Source of the DNA: Geotrypetes seraphini
Lineage: Eukaryota; Chordata; Amphibia; Gymnophiona; Dermophiidae
Reading direction: 5' to 3'
Assembly: GCF_902459505.1 (NCBI RefSeq)
Contig: NC_047096.1
Location: 3,472,001-3,536,000, forward strand
Length of the DNA stretch: 64,000 bases
The position numbers and the translations under genes are program-made. The notes beneath the pieces are model-generated. The model worked only from the letters and a program-made list of their open reading frames with translations, ran no database searches and had not been told where the DNA came from. Below, one piece after another: positions 24,701 through 32,300 of the stretch (within the stretch, counting starts at the first letter, position 1; each line of letters starts with the position of its first letter).

Positions 24701-27291
24701 TTTCCAAAACCGATCCTGGCACCACCATACTCGAAACATAAGACAGTGATGTAGATCTTTGATGTGACTGACATTACTCTGCCTGAACTTTTTCACTTCT
24801 GCAGTGGCGTAGTGAGGGGGGTACTGGCACCCCCCCCCGCCCCTTCCCGTATCTTTTTATCTTCGTCGTGAACAGCCACGAAGTAGCTGCTCACGTTGGC
24901 TTTGGCGCTCTCTCTAACCCGTGCCTAGGAATTCATGTCAGAGAGAGCCCTGAAGCGAGCAGCTACTTGCGACATAGATAAAAAGGTATGGGGAAGGGGT
25001 GCACGTGCAACAGGGGGGCAGGGAAGAGGGTGGGAGAGGAGCACAACTGCCCTGGGCGCTGCTCACCCCCGTTGTGTAACTGCTTCCGTAGCCATGCCCT
25101 CTCAAGAACCAGACCATAAGACAAAGCAGAGATAGGTCCAACATCCTCACTGGTCTCTGGACCACAGGGTGGACACCCCAGAGGATCTGCAAAAGTTAGA
25201 AGAATGGTCTAAGGTCTGGCAACTAAAATTTAAGGCAAAGAAGTGCACAGCAATGCATTTGAGGAGTAGAAATACGAGGAAGCTGGGAGGTGAGAGGCTG
25301 ATATGCACCAAAGAGGAAGGGACCTTGGAGCAATTGTGTCTGAGAATCTGAAGGTGCAGAAACTGTGTGCCAAGGCAATGGCTGTAGCCAGAAGGATGCT
25401 AGGATATCTAGAGAGAGGCATAGCCGGGAGAAGAATGGAGGTGTTCATGAGTAGTGTTCAATTCTGGAGACCGTAGCTGGCGAAGCGGTCCAGCAAAAGG
25501 CGACAAAGATAGTAGGAGGTTTGAGCTAAAAGTGAGCAGAAGCGTGCAAAAGTGTACAGACAGCTGAAGAGCAGATTCTCCCAGTGCCCCATGCATGCTC
25601 CATGCACACTGTCAAATGCAGAAAACAGCATGGAGAGCTGAAGAGGGGATTCTCGGCTACAAATACAGGAGTTGCAGCAAAGGGATGCAGTGAGCAGAAG
25701 CGTGCAACTCTTTACCAGATTCTCCCAGTGCCCCATGCATGCTCCATGCACACTGTCAAATGCAGAAAACAGCATGGAGAGCTGAAGAGAGGATTCTGGG
25801 CTAGCAATACAGGAGTTGCAGCAAAGGGATGCAGTGAGCAGAAGCTTGCAACTCTTTACAATACAGACAGCTGAAGAGCAGATTCTCCCAGTGCCCCATG
25901 CATGCTCCATGCACACTGTCAAATGCAGAAAACAGCATGGAGAGCTGAAGAGGGGATTCTGGGCTACAAATACAGGAGTTGCAGCAAAGGGATGCAGTGA
26001 GCAGAAGCTTGCAACTCTTTACAATACAGACAGCTGAAGAGCAGATTCTCCCAGTGCCCCATGCATGCTCCATGCACACTGTCAAATGCAGAAAACAGCA
26101 TGGAGAGCTGAAGAGGGGATTCTCGGCTACAAATACAGGAGTTGCAGCAAAGGGATGCAGTGAGCAGAAGCGTGCAACTCTTTACCAGATTCTCCCAGTG
26201 CCCCATGCATGCTCCATGCACACTGTCAAATGCAGAAAACAGCATGGAGAGCTGAAGAGAGGATTCTGGGCTAGCAATACAGGAGTTGCAGCAAAGGGAT
26301 GCAGTGAGCAGAAGCTTGCAACTCTTTACAATACAGACAGCTGAAGAGCAGATTCTCCCAGTGCCCCATGCATGCTCCATGCACACTGTCAAATGCAGAA
26401 AACAGCATGGAGAGCTGAAGAGGGGATTCTGGGCTACAAATACAGGAGTTGCAGCAAAGGGATGCAGTGAGCAGAAGCTTGCAACTCTTTACAATACAGA
26501 CAGCTGAAGAGCAGATTCTCCCAGTGCCCCATGCATGCTCCATGCACACTGTCAAATGCAGAAAACAGCATGGAGAGCTGAAGAGGGGATTCTCGGCTAC
26601 AAATACAGGAGTTGCAGCAAAGGGATGCAGTGAGCAGAAGCGTGCAACTCTTTACCAGATTCTCCCAGTGCCCCATGCATGCTCCATGCACACTGTCAAA
26701 TGCAGAAAACAGCATGGAGAGCTGAAGAGAGGATTCTGGGCTAGCAATACAGGAGTTGCAGCAAAGGGATGCAGTGAGCAGAAGCTTGCAACTCTTTACA
26801 ATACAGACAGCTGAAGAGCAGATTCTCCCAGTGCCCCATGCATGCTCCATGCACACTGTCAAATGCAGAAAACAGCATGGAGAGCTGAAGAGGGGATTCT
26901 GGGCTACAAATACAGGAGTTGCAGCAAAGGGATGCAGTGAGCAGAAGCGTGCAACTCTTTACCAGATTCTCCCAGTGCCCCATGCATGCTCCATGCACAC
27001 TGTCAAATGCAGAAAACAGCATGGAGAGCTGAAGAGAGGATTCTGGGCTAGCAATCCAGGAGTTGCAGCAAAGCGTGCAGCTCTTCCACCTCTACAAGTG
27101 GTGCAAAGGGTGCCTCGACCTGTCAGCGCCTCCCGCAGCTGCTCCTTCTCCTGGACTCCGAAGCCCAGCAGCCCGCGTCGGCTTCTCAGCGGCAGCGGCG
27201 ACGGCTCAGGGCAGAGGCCGCTTCTCAGCAGCAGCAGCGCCGTCACCCCCAGCGCCGCGAGCGCCACCAGCGCCGTCCTGCCGCGAGCCAT
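3656..27291 (-). CDS. PM20D1: PM20D1, complete 13-exon gene
   Basis: Secreted M20-family enzyme that condenses fatty acids with amino acids and hydrolyses the N-acyl amino acids formed. Joining the 13 exons listed below gives 1521 nt, or 506 residues plus TAA, close to the human length of about 502. Residues 1-27 form a hydrophobic signal peptide. Metal and catalytic residues expected for the family are all visible: H126 and D128 in AHLDVV, D158 in GTLDDKN, E192/E193 in GHDEE, D219 in SDEG and H466 in IHGLNE; H259 lies in the PGHSS motif of the lid domain. Every intron has GT-AG ends and the phases match across all junctions, so the gene looks intact. The start at 27291 is preferred because it leads directly into the signal peptide; an in-frame ATG at 27336 is an alternative. 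Neighbour SLC26A9 lies upstream on the same strand, as in mammals. Confidence 0.95.
3894..3993 (-). CDS. PM20D1: PM20D1 exon 12
   Basis: Codes [17 protein letters not shown] through KAEDLS (residues 431-464), matching human SIGNTDSRFF. Acceptor CTTTCCCAG, donor GCAG/GTAATA; 100 nt, phase 1 to 2. Confidence 0.94.
4116..4284 (-). CDS. PM20D1: PM20D1 exon 11
   Basis: Codes [15 protein letters not shown] through EVGAVAP (residues 375-431), with the family segment NPLPVSP. Acceptor CTCCTGTAG, donor CCTG/GTAAGA; 169 nt, phase 0 to 1. The long upstream intron carries the nested Tigger element. Confidence 0.94.
4563..6778 (-). mobile_element. Tigger/pogo-type DNA transposon
   Basis: 2216 bp with inverted ends CAGCGGAACGCCGATTATC and CAGTGGAATGCCGATTATC, flanked by TA duplications (4561-4562, 6779-6780). 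The minus strand encodes transposase pieces: a CENP-B-type helix-turn-helix ([14 protein letters not shown], 6158-6355) and a DDE core ([25 protein letters not shown], 5455-5760). The reading frame is broken by several stops and a LINE insertion, so it is inactive. Confidence 0.9.
5058..5356 (+). mobile_element. CR1 LINE 3' end nested in the Tigger
   Basis: Codes the family C-terminus ([18 protein letters not shown]) and ends 'ttcttatgttcttatg'. It lies inside the Tigger transposase region, giving a three-level nest: CR1, Tigger, CR1. Confidence 0.85.
7130..7705 (+). mobile_element. CR1 LINE 3' end
   Basis: Contains 'gtgagacctcatttagaata', an [10 protein letters not shown]-type C-terminus and the tail 'gatgggccatttggccttta'. 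Interrupted by stops. Located in PM20D1 intron 10. Confidence 0.85.
8185..8480 (-). mobile_element. CR1 LINE 3' end
   Basis: Reverse of the 'tactgggtcagaccaatggc' family tail, with 'cctggccaaaacccaaggag'. Confidence 0.8.
8490..8685 (-). mobile_element. tRNA-derived SINE
   Basis: Reverse-strand tRNA-like head ('gtggttaaagctacagcctc', B-box-like 'gggttcaaatcc') followed by the 'agatagattgtgagtccac' body. More copies lie at 20170, 22645, 28437 and 49985. Confidence 0.75.
8964..9035 (-). CDS. PM20D1: PM20D1 exon 10
   Basis: Codes [18 protein letters not shown] through TVEE (residues 351-374), matching human [18 protein letters not shown]. Acceptor TTCCTAG. The donor GAG/GTTCTG is weak, but the human junction and the phase (0 to 0) support it. 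Confidence 0.91.
9240..9990. mobile_element. Cluster of 'CAGTGGCGTAG' foldback MITE pieces
   Basis: Two or more overlapping copies ('gaggcgcccctccc', 'cactttctaggcgcagggcc', 'cctccttactacggcactgc') fill most of PM20D1 intron 9 and stop about 15 bases from the exon 9 donor. Exact borders cannot be drawn by eye. Confidence 0.5.
10005..10083 (-). CDS. PM20D1: PM20D1 exon 9
   Basis: Codes [18 protein letters not shown] through QGGVK (residues 324-350), including the conserved lid segment RTTTA. Acceptor CTCCACAG, donor AAG/GTAAAG; 79 nt, phase 2 to 0. Confidence 0.94.
10163..10224 (-). CDS. PM20D1: PM20D1 exon 8
   Basis: Codes [20 protein letters not shown] (residues 304-324), like human FPFPVNIILSNPWLFEPLIS. 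Acceptor TTGCTCGCAG, donor CCAG/GTAAGA; 62 nt, phase 0 to 2. Confidence 0.93.
10583..10757 (-). mobile_element. CR1 LINE 3' end
   Basis: 'catagaaacatgatggcaga' to 'gagactgttccatgcatgta' matches the tail of the element at 41520. Confidence 0.8.
10857..11612. mobile_element. Foldback element with 25-bp inverted ends
   Basis: Both ends read TACTGTATATACTCGAATAT inward. Internal inverted segments ('ggacatccacacctccctcc' against 'gtaggtgtggatgtt') make most of the 756 bp self-complementary. It lies in PM20D1 intron 7, ending 46 bases from exon 7. The superfamily is not clear. Confidence 0.8.
11659..11734 (-). CDS. PM20D1: PM20D1 exon 7
   Basis: Codes [13 protein letters not shown] through FEQLATQ (residues 278-303), aligned with human LEQTPMPIIFGSG. 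Acceptor TTATTACAG, donor ACAG/GTAACA; 76 nt, phase 2 to 0. Confidence 0.92.
11857..11976 (-). CDS. PM20D1: PM20D1 exon 6, lid-domain start
   Basis: Codes [13 protein letters not shown], then [12 protein letters not shown] and ILAAAVS (residues 238-278). H259 in GHSS is the conserved M20 lid-domain histidine. Acceptor CTTTCTAG, donor CCAG/GTGAGA; 120 nt, phase 2 to 2. Confidence 0.94.
12055..12680 (+). mobile_element. L1-type LINE 3' end
   Basis: Codes the L1 ORF2 tail pattern GHMFWSCLS...LFWSDLL with stops, and ends in 'ttcaataaaaagattataac', an L1-style polyA tail. Confidence 0.75.
12870..13441 (+). mobile_element. CR1 LINE 3' end
   Basis: Codes [22 protein letters not shown] at its start and the [13 protein letters not shown] segment; ends 'ctattcttatgttctta'. 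Confidence 0.85.
13480..14280. repeat. AT-rich interspersed-repeat region
   Basis: Holds a poly-A run (13566-13581) and a 'taataataataat' to 'aagcggttcacaacaaggg' repeat also seen at 18435, 45910 and 51150. From 13970 there are imperfect repeats of 'tagatatgtaaacaagggag'. No coding signal. Confidence 0.5.
14780..15110 (+). mobile_element. SINE body split by a hAT MITE
   Basis: SINE pieces 'cttgggcaaggcacttaatc' and 'ttagactgtgagccctttag' flank the MITE at 14864-15036, so the MITE is the younger insertion. Confidence 0.7.
14864..15036. mobile_element. hAT-type foldback MITE with 8-bp TSD
   Basis: 173 bp, ends CAGGGGTGTCAAAGTC / CACAGGTGTCAAAGTC inward, flanked on both sides by CCTTAGAC. It is almost one long palindrome around 'gcatgcaaatagatctcatg'. 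Confidence 0.9.
15147..15280 (-). CDS. PM20D1: PM20D1 exon 5
   Basis: Codes [14 protein letters not shown] through IERPVAL (residues 194-238). D219 in LSDEG is the expected metal ligand. Acceptor TTTTGTAG, donor CCCT/GTAAGT; 134 nt, phase 0 to 2. It starts V-S-G where human has S-S-G. Confidence 0.92.
15460..17010. repeat. 55-bp minisatellite in PM20D1 intron 4
   Basis: About 28 head-to-tail copies of a 55-bp unit ('ggcacctacaagagaaggac', 'cgtagcaggcgcaagttaag'). Copies fall into types such as GGAACGTAGCAGG and GGAGCGTAGTAGG that often alternate, giving a 110-bp higher-order period. Degenerate half-units flank it to about 17075. It fills about 85% of the intron. Confidence 0.95.
17092..17178 (-). 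CDS. PM20D1: PM20D1 exon 4, GHDEE motif
   Basis: Codes [14 protein letters not shown] through IAIGHDEE (residues 165-193). E192 is the expected general base and E193 a metal ligand. Acceptor AACTGCAG, donor GAG/GTAGGA; 87 nt, phase 0 to 0. The following intron is mostly the 55-bp minisatellite. Confidence 0.94.
17205..18130 (+). mobile_element. CR1-type LINE, reverse-transcriptase part
   Basis: Codes [52 protein letters not shown] and [15 protein letters not shown] in shifting frames. Truncated and broken. Confidence 0.85.
18130..18425 (+). mobile_element. L2-like LINE 3' end
   Basis: Starts in an end-of-ORF pattern ([15 protein letters not shown]), then 'tagattgtaagctctttgga', 'gcagggactgtctcttctgt' and a TAG-rich tail. 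Similar tails occur at 22880 and 36100. Confidence 0.7.
18435..18700. repeat. Interspersed repeat ('taggcggttcacaacaag' type)
   Basis: Starts 'aataataatataataatttt', then 'ataccgccagaccagaaatg' and 'gttctaggcggttcacaaca'. Shared with 13685, 45910, 47705 and 51150. Confidence 0.6.
18960..19502 (+). mobile_element. CR1 LINE 3' end abutting PM20D1 exon 3
   Basis: Codes [18 protein letters not shown] to [14 protein letters not shown] and the tail 'cgtcatcttctatgtttcta'. Its last bases lie four positions from the exon 3 donor. Confidence 0.88.
19507..19739 (-). CDS. PM20D1: PM20D1 exon 3, catalytic core
   Basis: Codes residues 87-164, from [10 protein letters not shown] to [10 protein letters not shown]. 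It holds metal ligands H126, D128 ([10 protein letters not shown]) and D158. The acceptor is CCCTCGCAG. The donor is ATG/GTAACA, and a LINE tail begins only about four bases into the intron. 233 nt, phase 1 to 0. Confidence 0.95.
19888..20081. mobile_element. hAT-type foldback MITE with 8-bp TSD
   Basis: 194 bp, ends CAGGGGTAGGCAATTCC inward on both sides, flanked by perfect CTTTAGTC duplications. Relative of the 14864 element. Confidence 0.92.
20170..20380 (+). mobile_element. tRNA-derived SINE
   Basis: B-box-like 'gggttcaaacccc', then 'tgaccctgggcaagtcactt', 'aatgcttgagtacctgattg' and a tail 'ataaacttgaaacttg'. Confidence 0.75.
20455..20574. mobile_element. hAT-type foldback MITE
   Basis: 120 bp, ends CAGCGGTATTCAACCC / CAATGGTATTCAACCC inward. 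Flanks are TTCTAGAG and TTCCAGCG; see the finding on shared targets. Confidence 0.8.
20583..21494. mobile_element. hAT (Charlie-type) element, degraded
   Basis: Ends CAGTGTCTCTCAAAC and CAGTCAGTCTCAAAC inward, followed by TTCTAGAG. A CR1 tail sits inside at about 21006-21135 (minus). No transposase frame is left. Confidence 0.7.
21742..21828 (-). CDS. PM20D1: PM20D1 exon 2
   Basis: Codes [17 protein letters not shown] and on to GAYIRK (residues 58-86), matching human AIQIPTVTFS. The acceptor is a T-rich tract ending TTTTTTTAG and the donor is AAAG/GTAGCG. 87 nt, phase 1 to 1. Contains an N-glycosylation sequon, NVT. Confidence 0.93.
22082..22450 (-). mobile_element. CR1 LINE 3' end
   Basis: 'cataagaacataagaatagc' to 'cactgagtgtcccctagtct' on the plus strand is the reverse of the family C-terminus and tail. 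Confidence 0.85.
22645..22990 (+). mobile_element. tRNA-derived SINE followed by L2-like tail
   Basis: Head 'gagtggctcagcagttaaaa' (A-box-like) and 'gattgtgggctccatccccc', then the tail 'aagtaccttaataaacatac'. From 22880 an L2-like 'cagggactgtcttctttgtg' end follows. Confidence 0.65.
23043..23056 (+). promoter_or_regulatory. Candidate CTCF site in PM20D1 intron 1
   Basis: CCAGTAGATGGCAC fits all 14 positions of the CTCF core consensus CCASYAGRKGGCRS. Binding is not proven by sequence. Confidence 0.5.
23620..24770 (-). mobile_element. DIRS-like retroelement fossil
   Basis: Fragment whose minus strand resembles the tyrosine-recombinase end of DIRS-type elements. It is broken, with several interruptions, lacks both termini and looks old. 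The family call rests on pattern resemblance only. Confidence 0.4.
24799..25095. mobile_element. 'CAGTGGCGTAG' foldback MITE
   Basis: Starts GCAGTGGCGTAGTGAGGG. Two complementary arms ('gtagctgctcacg' and 'cgagcagctacttgcg') meet around 'cttagg'-like sequence. The right end is degraded. Confidence 0.7.
25150..25545 (+). mobile_element. CR1 LINE internal fragment
   Basis: Codes [20 protein letters not shown] and KKCTAMHL, the palm-end segment of the CR1 reverse transcriptase. Truncated where the satellite begins. Confidence 0.8.
25545..27092. repeat. 470-bp higher-order satellite in PM20D1 intron 1
   Basis: Ten related units start at the shared word CCAGTGCCCCATGCATGC: 25581, 25725, 25888, 26051, 26195, 26358, 26521, 26665, 26828 and 26972. 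Spacings run 144, 163, 163, so three units form a 470-bp block repeated almost exactly; the last block is 144, 163, 144. The long open frames across it are by-products of repetition. The array ends about 27 bases inside the exon 1 donor. Confidence 0.95.
27120..27291 (-). CDS. PM20D1: PM20D1 exon 1
   Basis: Codes residues 1-57 plus one base: start MARGRTALV, a Leu/Ala-rich signal peptide, then the KEQLREALT helix before the catalytic domain. The donor is ACAG/GTCGAG, a weak match to consensus, yet its phase fits exon 2 (Gly58 is split) and matches the human EALKG-AIQIP junction. The exon lies in a GC-rich island. Confidence 0.9.
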
Positions 27292-27366
27292 GGCCACTCC
27301 GAGGGGCGCGCGGCCCGCCACGCCTACGGCAGCCAATCACCCAGGCAGGGCCCCTGCCGCGGGGCG

Positions 27367-27382
27367 TCCTGGGAGTTGTAGT
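27367..27382 (-). promoter_or_regulatory. ZNF143/THAP11-type motif
   Basis: The minus strand reads ACTACAACTCCCAGGA, matching the well-known ACTACAAYTCCCAG promoter motif bound by ZNF143/THAP11. It lies about 75-90 bases upstream of the PM20D1 ATG, a typical position. Confidence 0.7.
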
Positions 27383-27480
27383 GCTGGTGCCCAAGCGGCA
27401 GCTGAGGTTCCAAATCGAATCGCCAACGTTCCAAATCGAATGCCAGCGTTTCAGGATTCTAGAATCTCAAAGATGATGTA

Positions 27481-28105
27481 GTAACTACATTCCATGGTAG
27501 CAGTGGATTCGGTGGCATGAGGTCAGGGCATTCTCCATCTCCACTGAAGGCCCTGACCCTGGGGATTCGGTGTCTTTTCCGAATCCCTTGGAAGGCTGCA
27601 TACTGACCAATCAGCACAACGACCGAGATTCGGTTCCTGTTAGTGAATCCTCCTAAAGGCTTTTTTTTGTTTGTTTTAATTTATAACATTGTATTGAAGG
27701 AATCAAATAAATATACAATAATATAATACAAAAGATAGTCATTTTCTAATGTTTCCATACACATTTCTATCATTCCTCCAAACTAAATGCTTGTTTGCTG
27801 TAATTTCATTGTTGGGCAGAACAGCTGAGCCGACCCAACCAACCAAATTCAAACAAGACATTAAAAAGTCTTCAGAGGCATTTGCTCAAGAAACTGAATC
27901 CTGTGGTAGCAACAGGCTCGGGAGTGAGCCCGATGCCCATTTGGGTTCCTGCGTGCTCCTGAAGATAGTGCTGGGCTTCATGCTGGCATCGTAGCCTGGG
28001 CCGCCCAAGATGGAGGGGGCTACGGAGCAACTGTCCAGGTTTGTTGGAAGGGGGGGGGTGTTGTTTGGCAGCAGTTTTGTTGAGGAAATGGAGGCCTATT
28101 GAAAG
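27481..28105. other. PM20D1 upstream flank
   Basis: Contains a 9-bp stem GGTCAGGGC/GCCCTGACC near 27520-27580, repeated GATTCGG words, and a reversed LINE-like polyA tail near 27660-27740. No gene signal. Confidence 0.4.
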
Positions 28106-28109
28106 CAAT

Positions 28110-28436
28110 GGACAGATCGAGACATTTATTCATTGTCAAAGGTGACTCGGACAAGAGGTCATGGACTGAAGCTGTGGGGGGACGGGGACAGGGCCAGGAC
28201 AAATGTCAGAAAGTTCTGCTTCACACAGCGAGTAGTGAACGCCTGGAACGCTCTCCCGGAAGAGGTTGTGGAGGAAACCACCATTCGAGGATTTAAGGGC
28301 AAGTTGGACGCACGTCTTCTTGAAAGACTCATTGAGGGATACGAGTAACTAAGGTATTGGCCAGGGCTGGGCCTCCGCGTGTGCGGATCGCCAGACTAGA
28401 TGGTCTCATCCGGTGCAGGCATTTCTTATGTTATTC
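28110..28436 (+). mobile_element. CR1 LINE 3' end
   Basis: Codes RVVNAWNALPEEVVEETT and ends 'gtgcaggcatttcttatgtt'. Closest relative in the window is 37250-37528. Confidence 0.85.
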
Positions 28437-28640
28437 AGTTTTCTCTACCGTTCTCCCAGGACACCTGAGAACGGTTTACATGAGTTTATTCAGTTACTCA
28501 AGCATTTTTCCTTGTCTGTCCTGGTGAGCTCACACTCCATCTAATGTACCTGGGGCAATGGGGGGAATAAGTGACTTGCCAGGGTCACAAGGTGCAGCGT
28601 GGCGAGGCTGTAGCTTTAACCACTGCGCCACATTCGGTAA
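28437..28640 (-). mobile_element. tRNA-derived SINE
   Basis: Reverse copy: 'agaacggtttacatgagttt', 'tctaatgtacctggggcaat' and 'aggctgtagctttaaccact'. Confidence 0.75.
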
Positions 28641-29455
28641 AACCCGGATGTATCAATTCGTCCTCCTTTTTCTGGAGCCATATGGTAGCCCTAGTTAGAG
28701 GCTCGGCTAAAGCTACAACAGCGGAGCAGCGAACCAATTTGCAGGCAGCCATGGGACACAAATTTGCCAAACGCCTGCCCTCGTGGCCGCGCAGTGCACA
28801 CCGGTCTCGTTCTGCTCCACTCAGGCCTCCTCTTCCCTGGCACAGCACCACCCAGAAGAGCCATGCAGCAAAGTCAGGGAGTGGGACTTGCAAAGCCCCC
28901 GGTGCTGCGTCATAATTAGCCAGCTTCCCCCATTCCCTTCACATGTGCTCAGGTGTATCCAAGGCCCAGAACAGTCAATAGCCACTGTAGGGGCAAATAT
29001 GTCTGCGGTGCCCAGGTAAGAAAACCATGTTTGTATATTTTATACTGGGTTTGGGGGTGGGAGATGCAGACTAGGAGGGGGTGATAGGAAAGGGCAGGGT
29101 TGATGCCAGGCCATGAAGGTGGGGGTATAGGGCAGGGCAGGGAGGAGACTGGGCTTTGGGAGGTGGGGGATAGGCAGGGGGCTAACTAGCTATGGGACAG
29201 TTTTGAATTTCGGGCGCTTTATTCTGTAATTGGTGAAGGTAAGTCTGTTTCTCATTTTACTGCTTATCCCTCCATCCTCAGCACTTAAGAGGTAAGAAGG
29301 GGTTAAGGTCTTTTCTCAACTCTTCCGACACAAATTCAGTTTTAAGAAATGCAAAACCAAGCATCTGTGATAATATCTTCTAGGTACAACCTCGCAATGT
29401 AAACTGAGGCTCTGTATTCTTGCACATCTTTGGATATTTGTGTGTATACCCTGTG
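28640..29455. other. No recognisable feature
   Basis: G-rich unique-looking spacer (28990-29200 is strongly G-biased). No exon or repeat could be named. Confidence 0.35.
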
Positions 29456-29459
29456 GGGC

Positions 29460-30600
29460 TCATAATAATAAATTAAAAAAACCCAACGTCTAAAAAGTGG
29501 CCTCAATGGCTACTTGGACGATCAAAAAGCCTGATCATCCAAGTACCCATAATCAAAGCTGGTTTTAGACGTATCTAAAACCAGCTTAGGCCTTTCCCCT
29601 GCCTCTAAATGCATAGAGCAAAAAGAGGCGTTTTTAGAGGAGGGGAAAGGGTGGGAGGTGGGCCGACTTAGACATAGGCGTACAGCAGGTATAACCAAAT
29701 GTTTAGGCAGATTGCCTAGTCGGCACTTATACGTTTTGACTTAGACCAAGTCAAAACAGGTATAAGTGCCGAAAAAGGGGCTGCTGAGCTGATGGCGGCC
29801 CGGCAACCTACCCCCCCCCCCCACCGCAACCATCGCGGCAGGAGAGATGGCTCATCTCCCCTGCTGCGATACAATCACCCCTCTACCCGAACTGCCACAA
29901 CCCGCGGCAGGAGAGATGCCCAATCTCTCCTGCCGTAGGTTGTGGCAGTTCGGGTAGAGGAGTGATTGCATGGCCAATCTCCCCCCTCCGTGATGCATCA
30001 CCCCCCCCCCCCCCCCGACAACGATCCGGGCAGGAGAGAGCCCAAGTCTTCCTGCCTTTGCGAGCCGCAACCCCCCTGCTGACATAAGGGCAAGAGGGAG
30101 GCCAAGCCCTCCTGCCCTGCTGAAACTCCTACTCCCCACCTCCCACTAAAATACGGGTACGAAGGATCCAAGGCCCTCCTGCCCTCGGCGCAACCCCCCC
30201 ACGACTGCACCCCCAAATCCCCAATCGGCCCCCCCACTCCATACCTGAAAATCGTTGGTCGGACGGATGGGTGCCAAGCCCGTCAGTCCGACATGCCAGC
30301 CATCCCCAGAATGGCTGGCCTTAAGGCCTGATTGGCCCAGGCAGCTCAAACCCCGCCCATAGGTGGGGCCTGAGGTGCCTGGGCCAACCGGAATAGGCCC
30401 AGTAGCCTTAGGCCCCAATCGTTGTAGGGGGGGGGGGATTCTGTAATCAGTGTTGTGTTTGACAGACACCGGTTACAAAATCCAGCTTTTAGGCGAAGGA
30501 CTGGCTCCTCCTTCACCTAAAAGCTCTTGTTTTGGGCGTTTGGGAGTTAGGCTTTTTAGGTTGATGATATGGTGTAAGTTTAGACGTAGTGGTGGTCTGG
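29460..30600. mobile_element. Large foldback element, unclassified
   Basis: Many internal inverted segments: 'gctggttttagacg' against 'ctaaaaccagc' (29559-29585), and a 45-bp-arm hairpin at 29871-29969 (CTCTACCCGAACTGCCACAA against its complement). C-rich and G-rich halves mirror each other. Terminal repeats were not found. Confidence 0.5.
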
Positions 30601-31299
30601 GCGTTTAAACAGCTGAACGTAGAGGCAGGACATTATCCAAAAAAATCCTCCTTTTTTTTCATAATGGACCATTTTCCCTGTTTCTACTTTCAACGTTTAA
30701 GGCCAAAAGGGGACTTAGAGACTTTTTTTTTTTATTATGCCCCTCCACGTGTATATATTATTCTCTTCTTGGAGAAAGCCTATAATGGCAGCAGGTCATG
30801 AGCGATTCTGCTGGTAGTTTGTGGGGGGAATATGACACGGTGATAGAATTCTTGCAAAGACGCCTTTCTCTAACTCTGTTATTTGTTTTAGATTTAAAGA
30901 ATTCTGCGTTAAGGACATTTTGTGGGGAAGATCGACTCATTTGTTTACCGCATTTTATAATGTTTGTTCTTGAAATTGTGCATGTAAATGTTTTGTACTT
31001 TGCTTAGATTTAAGCCATTCATAAATTTTTAAAACAAATGAATGGGTCATTGTCCCCGTCCCCGTGAATAACCGCGGGAAACCAATTTAAGGAGAGAGAG
31101 GGAAGAATCAGAGTCTGAATGGGCCCAGCCACTGACCCTCAAGCCCTGCATTGAAAAATGCTGGTGTAGAAGGATCTTAAGGCTGGAACAGACACGGGAT
31201 GTCACCATGTCATTCTCGACCAGGGATGTGCAGGCGTCTGCCTTTTCCAATAGAGGGCGACTTTGTGTTTTATAAAAGCAGTGCTGCCTTTTCAAAGGT

Positions 31300-31625
31300 G
31301 AAACATAGAAAGATGACGGCAGAAAAGGGCCACAGCCCATCAAGTCTGCCCACTCTATTGACCCACCCTATTAAATCTGAGTGCTAATGACCTAGTTCCT
31401 TAGCTCGACCCCCCGTAGGGATCCCACGTGGATGTCCCATTTATTCTTAAAGACGAGCACGCTGGTGGCCTTGATCACCTGCACCGGAAGTTTGTTCCAG
31501 TGATCTACCACCCTTTCTGTGAAGAAATACTTCCTGGTGTCACCACTAAATTTCCCTCCTCTGAGTTTCAGCGGGTGTCCCCTTGTGACCGAGGGTCCCT
31601 TGGTGGTGTTAAGGTTTGCTACATA
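31300..31625 (-). mobile_element. CR1 LINE 3' end
   Basis: 'gaaacatagaaagatgacgg' to 'gtgtccccttgtgaccgagg', the reverse of the 18960-19502 family. Confidence 0.85.
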
Positions 31626-32082
31626 GGGCCTGAAAAGCTTCTTTGCAGGATTTAATGTTACTGTACAAAATATCTGGCAGTGAAGGGATTTCGAGGTACT
31701 ATCAGAATTTGAATATATTTTCTCTATAGAAAGCTATAAGAGGCCATTTCCCTCCTCCTGATGTATTTCCATTGGTTGGTGTTAGGTTAAAGTTAAGCTT
31801 ACCAGGACATCAAAGCGTTTCGCCCATGCGTGCACAGATGCCCTCCAGATGTGGCCCCTGAAGAGATGAGGTTTGTGTGCGGAACGGGACAGGGCGGGCC
31901 GTGGGCTGAACAGGGAGGATCTTTTTTTAATTTTAACCCTATGAAAGCCAGAACTCAGTTTACATAATATTTCGGAATTATATAGCAAATTGTTTGAACT
32001 TAACGAGGGGCCGCTGAAAAGTTTTCAGCTCAGCCAAGAAGGGAACTTACAAGTTATTCCACATATTATTCACCCCTACGTT

Positions 32083-32300
32083 AGGGTTGTCAGATTTTCC
32101 AATTGGAAAATCCGGACTCCCCCCCAGACCCGCCCCCCCCCCCCCCCCAGGCACACCCAGTTCCACCCATCTCCGCCCAGCCTCACCCCTCGCTGCCTGC
32201 CCGATGCGATTTGAGGAGGCTTTTCAACACCCGGACAAAGTGCCGGGTATTGAAAAGCCATCCGGAGAAACGCGGACGTCGGGTAACCCTACCCCTAAGT
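32083..32300. mobile_element. 'TAGGGTTACCAGA' family foldback element
   Basis: Starts TAGGGTTGTCAGATTTTCC and ends CGGGTAACCCTA. Related pieces at 37092, 37880, 53262, 56546 and 60425. Confidence 0.55.

Larger units (their letters stand above)
27100..27480 (-). promoter_or_regulatory. GC-rich PM20D1 promoter region
   Basis: High GC with frequent CpG around exon 1. An inverted CCAAT (GATTGGC on the minus strand) lies near 27331-27337, about 45 bases upstream of the start codon. No TATA box is evident, which fits a CpG-island type promoter. Confidence 0.6.

Noticed and set aside
26756-27481. 241-codon open frame on the plus strand
   Set aside because: It runs through the 144/163-bp satellite and then antisense to PM20D1 exon 1. 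The frame stays open because one repeat length is a multiple of three and the promoter is GC-rich.
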